Below, in pieces: positions 60,904 through 64,000 of a stretch of DNA of 64,000 bases (the first letter of the stretch is position 1; every line of letters begins with the position of its first letter). Where the stretch lies: contig NZ_CP085242.1 of the NCBI RefSeq assembly GCF_044810985.1, positions 2,108,001 to 2,172,000 of the forward strand, read 5' to 3'. The notes beneath the pieces are model-generated. The model had not been told where the DNA came from and did not search any database. It saw nothing but the letters and a program-made list of their open reading frames with translations. The DNA is from Marinospirillum sp031581385 (GTDB lineage: Bacteria > Pseudomonadota > Gammaproteobacteria > Pseudomonadales > Halomonadaceae). A program made the translations under genes and the position numbers.

Positions 60904-62096
60904 TCTGCCCCCTCCTGAGAATCAGTGCTAGCTTCCTTGTTTTCTTCAAGCAGGGGCAGGAGACGACCGTAGCGTTCGGCAATAAAAGTCTGCAGTTGAT
61001 CCAGGCTGCCTTCCACCTTGGGCAGTTGCTGTTCAACCGGCTCCGCCTGAAGCTCGGTCACTCGGCTCAGAAAGCTCTGGTTGCCCTCCGCTTCCAGATC
61101 AAAAGCCTGCAAACGGGCCACCACTCTTTCCAGACTCTGCTGATAAAGATTTTCCTTGGCTCTCAAGGCTGCCCAGGAGGTCTGCTGTAAAAGACTGCTG
61201 ATCTGGTGCCGTAAAGCCAGTTCATCCTCGGCAAAAGGCAGAGGTTCAATTGGCAGCTCACGTTTTTTGATCACCACCAGGCTTTTGATTTCCTGCCACA
61301 GGTTCCAGTACCAGGGCTGACTGGACTCCTGGCGGGTTGCTTCTTTCAGATCCAGGGAGGGAGCCGGGGTGAGGGGTTGTACTTGCAGGGTCAGCGCCTT
61401 GTCTGCCAAACCCTGTAACTCCATGGCCAGGGAAACACGATCCAGAGGACGCAGCTCTTCCAGTTCGGCAATATTTTCCTGAAGTTCCTGGCGTATAGCC
61501 AGCGTTCCGGGCACCTCGGCCGCTTTCAACCGCTGTTCGGCTGTTTTGAACAGAGTCAGGGCACCGGTGACATCCTCTTCCAATTGCAGGCGCTGGTTGG
61601 CCAGGCGTAGCAGATATTCCACTTCGGCCAGCTGCCAGTCTTTGGGTTTGGGTTCACTGGCTTTCAGCAGATCATCATGCAATTCCTGAAACTGCTGCTG
61701 GTGTTGCCTGACATTTTCCTGATAAGTGGCGAGCTTTTCTGCTTGTTGCTGCTGATTGCTTTGTATTGCATCCAGGGCTTGCAGGCTGCCTTTTAACTGC
61801 TCCACTGCTTCCTGATCCGGCTTGCTGTTGATTGCCTGGTTCATTTGTCCCAGTTGAGCTTCCAGTTGCCGGGATTTATCGTGACCCAGCCAGGCCAGAG
61901 TGGCGGTGCCTGCCAAGGCAATCAGGGTCAGCAGCAGAAGCAGTAACAGCAATCCTTTGGATGACCTGGCGGCGCTGGGCTCTGTCTTTTGTTCTTCTTG
62001 TGAAGCAGCTGCAGCGGATTCTTCGGGAAGGTGATCCGGCTTTTCCTGTGGGTCTTCTGTCTGGTTGTTGTCTTCGGTTTTATTCTGGTCAGACAT
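60900..62096 (-). CDS. hemX: HemX, membrane protein of the hem operon
   Basis: 398 residues. An acidic, Gln/Glu-rich cytosolic N-terminus (1-45) and one membrane helix (about 48-68) precede a long helical, Gln-rich region with coiled coil and the conserved VEYLLRLANQRLQLEEDVTGAL. No methyltransferase domain is present even though the family is often labelled as one. Between hemD (15 bp) and hemY. Confidence 0.92.
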   Translation of the reverse strand: MSDQNKTEDNNQTEDPQEKPDHLPEESAAAASQEEQKTEPSAARSSKGLLLLLLLLTLIALAGTATLAWLGHDKSRQLEAQLGQMNQAINSKPDQEAVEQLKGSLQALDAIQSNQQQQAEKLATYQENVRQHQQQFQELHDDLLKASEPKPKDWQLAEVEYLLRLANQRLQLEEDVTGALTLFKTAEQRLKAAEVPGTLAIRQELQENIAELEELRPLDRVSLAMELQGLADKALTLQVQPLTPAPSLDLKEATRQESSQPWYWNLWQEIKSLVVIKKRELPIEPLPFAEDELALRHQISSLLQQTSWAALRAKENLYQQSLERVVARLQAFDLEAEGNQSFLSRVTELQAEPVEQQLPKVEGSLDQLQTFIAERYGRLLPLLEENKEASTDSQEGAE

Positions 62097-62111
62097 GCTG
62101 TTTCCTCTTGA

Positions 62112-62873
62112 TTAGCTGCCACCCGGAAAATGCTTGATCAGTGCTTCAAGCACTGCTTGGGGACCGGCACCCTGGCTGTTGATTACCTGAGCAAAGCCTG
62201 CTTCCCTGGCCTGGGTAACCAGGCGCTCACTGGGCAGCAGCAGATGGAGGTGATGATTACTTCCATCTGTAAACTCTATATATTGTTGCAGGGCTTCGCC
62301 ACTACTGATCACGATGACCTGCCAAGCTTGCGATTTTAACCCTTGGATTTGCTTCTGGCTCAACCGAGGTTTGATGCGGGAATAGAGCTCCAGAGTCTGG
62401 ATAGAAGCTCCACGTGAAACCAGGGTGTCATGAAGGAGTTTACGGCCCCCCTGGCCTTTGACCAGCAGCAGTTTTTGTCCGCTCAGCTCCTGCAGCTCGG
62501 GTAGCTGCAAAAGATCCTCGCTCTTATCACCCCTGGCCGGATAATTCACGCTCAGGCCTTGATCTTCCAGCTTTCGGGCAGTGCCCGCTCCGACACTGAA
62601 CCAGTCCACTCCCACCGGCCATTGTGGCCAGTAATCATCCAGCCTTTGCAGCAGCTGATCAGCCGCTGTGGGACTGATAACCACCACCTTTTGATAATGA
62701 TCCAGGTCGATCAGGGCCTGTCGTTGCTGGGGTGGCAACTCCAGTGGCTCTATGTCCAGAAGAGGGATATTCTCAACCTCTGCTCCAGCCTGAATCAAAG
62801 GCTCAACCAGGGGAGAGGCCAGATTTTCCGGCCGGGTGGTGAGAACTTTCAAGCCTTCAGGAAGCTGTTGCAC
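62112..62873 (-). CDS. hemD: Uroporphyrinogen-III synthase
   Basis: 253 residues. Two-lobe HemD fold with low conservation, but VLTTRP at the N-terminus, VISPTAADQLLQ, FSVGAGTARKLEDQGL, LLVKGQGGRKLLHDTL and ELYSRIKP are family blocks. It closes and inverts ring D of hydroxymethylbilane. GTG start overlaps the hemC stop (TAGTG). Third-last gene of the haem operon. Confidence 0.92.
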   Translation of the reverse strand: MQQLPEGLKVLTTRPENLASPLVEPLIQAGAEVENIPLLDIEPLELPPQQRQALIDLDHYQKVVVISPTAADQLLQRLDDYWPQWPVGVDWFSVGAGTARKLEDQGLSVNYPARGDKSEDLLQLPELQELSGQKLLLVKGQGGRKLLHDTLVSRGASIQTLELYSRIKPRLSQKQIQGLKSQAWQVIVISSGEALQQYIEFTDGSNHHLHLLLPSERLVTQAREAGFAQVINSQGAGPQAVLEALIKHFPGGS

Positions 62874-63805
62874 TAGGAAACCTTGAAGCCATAAACTTTT
62901 TCCAGGATATCCCCTGCACCCTGCTTGAGCAGATCTTCGGCCACCTGGATACCCAAGGCTTCAGGGTCACTGGCTAGCCCGCGGGCTTCAGAGCGCAGCA
63001 CCCGCCCGCCTTCTGGTTCACCCACCAGCGCCCGCAACCAGAGCTGATCACCTTCGAGCAAGGCATAACCGCCAATCGGCACCTGACACCCGCCCTTGAG
63101 ACGGGTATTCATGGCCCGTTCTGCCAGTACACAGGTGGTGGATTCGGCATGCACCAAAGGAGCCACCAATTCAGCGGCCAGAGAATCATCACTGCGCAAC
63201 TCAATACCCAAAGCCCCCTGTCCACAGGCAGGCAGGCTGACTTCTGCAGGCAGTTCCTGGCGGATACGTTCAGCCAGGCCCATACGCTGTAAGCCGGAGG
63301 TCGCCAGAATGATGGCATCATAGTCACCGGCATCCAGTTTACCCAGGCGGGTTTGCAGGTTGCCACGCAGCCAGTTAACGGTCAGGTCCGGGCGATTGGA
63401 AAGAATCTGACAGCCCCGTCGCAAACTGGACGTCCCGATTATTTTGCCGGCAGGCACTTCATCCAGGCTGTTATAGGTATTGGAAACAAAGGCATCCGTG
63501 GGGGCATGACGTTCCATTATCGGGCCCAGGTAAAGACCTTCAGGAAACTCCATGGGCACATCTTTCATGGAGTGCACGGCAATATCGGCTTCACCGGAAA
63601 GCATGCTGGCTTCCAGTTCTTTAACAAAAAGCCCCTTGCCACCAATCTTGGCCAAGGGGGTATCCAGAATCTTGTCACCCTGGGTTTTGATGGGTACCAG
63701 CAAAACCTCAAGACCCGGATGCAGCTCTTCCAGCCGGGCTTTAACATGTTCTGCCTGCCAGAGAGCCAGAGGACTGCGGCGGGTTGCTATACGAATTCGT
63801 GACAC
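62873..63805 (-). CDS. hemC: Porphobilinogen deaminase (hydroxymethylbilane synthase)
   Basis: 310 residues. RIATRRSPLALWQAEHVKARL, HSMKDVP, RRGCQILSNRPDL, GNLQTRLGKLDAGDYDAIILA (in parts) and the dipyrromethane-cofactor cysteine in LKGGCQVPIGGYA are all present. Polymerises four porphobilinogens. Start is GTG at 63805, with GGAG 5 bp upstream. It follows glmS on the same strand after 29 bp. Confidence 0.96.
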   Translation of the reverse strand: MSRIRIATRRSPLALWQAEHVKARLEELHPGLEVLLVPIKTQGDKILDTPLAKIGGKGLFVKELEASMLSGEADIAVHSMKDVPMEFPEGLYLGPIMERHAPTDAFVSNTYNSLDEVPAGKIIGTSSLRRGCQILSNRPDLTVNWLRGNLQTRLGKLDAGDYDAIILATSGLQRMGLAERIRQELPAEVSLPACGQGALGIELRSDDSLAAELVAPLVHAESTTCVLAERAMNTRLKGGCQVPIGGYALLEGDQLWLRALVGEPEGGRVLRSEARGLASDPEALGIQVAEDLLKQGAGDILEKVYGFKVS

Positions 63806-63834
63806 AAGAACTCCAGATTTTCAGGTTTCAAAAA

Positions 63835-64000
63835 TTATTCAACAGTGACTGATTTGGCCAGATTCCGCGGCTGGTCGACATCCGTGCCCTTGAGTACCGC
63901 GACATGGTAGGAAAGCAGCTGCAAGGGCAGGGTGTAGATGATCGGTGCCAGGAGTTCGTGAACTTCGGGCAGGTGAACCACCTTCATGCCTTCTTCCGGT
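63835..64000 (-). CDS. glmS: Glucosamine-6-phosphate synthase GlmS, C-terminal end (runs off window)
   Basis: Only the last 54-55 codons are present. The reading EVHELLAPIIYTLPLQLLSY, HVAVLKGTDVDQPRNLAKSV and final TVE is the invariant GlmS C-terminus (isomerase domain). It makes glucosamine-6-phosphate for cell-wall precursors. glmS is the common Tn7 target (attTn7 lies in the last codons and just beyond); no Tn7-like end is visible in the 29 bp before hemC. Confidence 0.93.
   Translation of the reverse strand, partial: PEEGMKVVHLPEVHELLAPIIYTLPLQLLSYHVAVLKGTDVDQPRNLAKSVTVE

Noticed and set aside
63806..63834. attTn7 insertion after glmS
   Set aside because: glmS is followed directly by hemC with no transposon end, target duplication or foreign gene.
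1..64000. CRISPR array, tRNA/rRNA genes, insertion sequences, prophage genes
   Set aside because: No regularly spaced repeat, cloverleaf, transposase or phage structural gene was seen on either strand.

Overview
The window is compact gammaproteobacterial chromosome. The order of conserved genes (fur/bamE, ratAB/smpB/ssrA, grpE-dnaK-dnaJ, pilTU next to yggS-proC-yggT, glmS-hemCDXY) and an ectoine-type TRAP transporter (TeaABC plus the UspA-like TeaD) point to a marine or halophilic, motile, type IV piliated bacterium of the Oceanospirillales/Pseudomonas type. I cannot name the genus. No CRISPR array, insertion sequence, tRNA or rRNA gene was seen. Most genes are tightly packed, and several convergent pairs overlap at their 3' ends.

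Layout. 1-4.2 kb: nhaP2-type antiporter (partial), then teaD-teaC-teaB-teaA. 4.4-8.9 kb: dtd, an SDR, the ABC-F ATPase yheS, a TIGR02444 gene and an FKBP isomerase. 9-17.5 kb: dnaJ, dnaK and grpE with a clear sigma-32 promoter, recN with a LexA box, fur/bamE, ratBA, smpB and the tmRNA gene. 17.6-26.3 kb: a signalling island, the most unusual part of the window. It encodes an ammonium transporter fused to a histidine kinase, an HD-GYP response regulator, an ammonium transporter fused to a chemoreceptor signalling domain (behind a near-consensus sigma-54 promoter), a conventional chemoreceptor and an Rcp1-like response regulator. 26.4-29.8 kb: an RmlD-like protein, plsC and fabAB. 30.1-33.5 kb: an Aer-like receptor and a PAS-GGDEF-EAL protein.

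33.5-42.8 kb: eight co-directional genes, prkA-yeaH-spoVR plus a lipid-modification set (SnoaL-like, SDR, FAD oxidoreductase, DUF1365, Cfa-like), behind a sigma-S-like -10 element. 42.9-44.9 kb: a split PAS + chemoreceptor pair resembling the CetB/CetA arrangement. 45-49.6 kb: a Zur-box-headed zinc operon (36-residue membrane peptide, znuC, znuB, znuA, DUF1007, NicO), with a cluster of DnaA-box sequences just beyond its end. 49.7-57.4 kb: AI-2E-type permease, Na/Pi cotransporter with a small coiled-coil partner, M23 peptidase, xseA, yggT, proC and yggS. 57.5-64 kb: pilTU, hemY-hemX-hemD-hemC and the end of glmS.

Together the window is rich in environmental sensing. Four chemoreceptors, one PAS partner, two c-di-GMP-turnover proteins and two response regulators sit among housekeeping genes. 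The two ammonium-transporter fusions share the same linker architecture and probably arose from one ancestor. They would feed ammonium status into c-di-GMP signalling (kinase to HD-GYP) and into chemotaxis (transporter-MCP). Annotation rests on reading motifs and gene order by eye; no database search was run.
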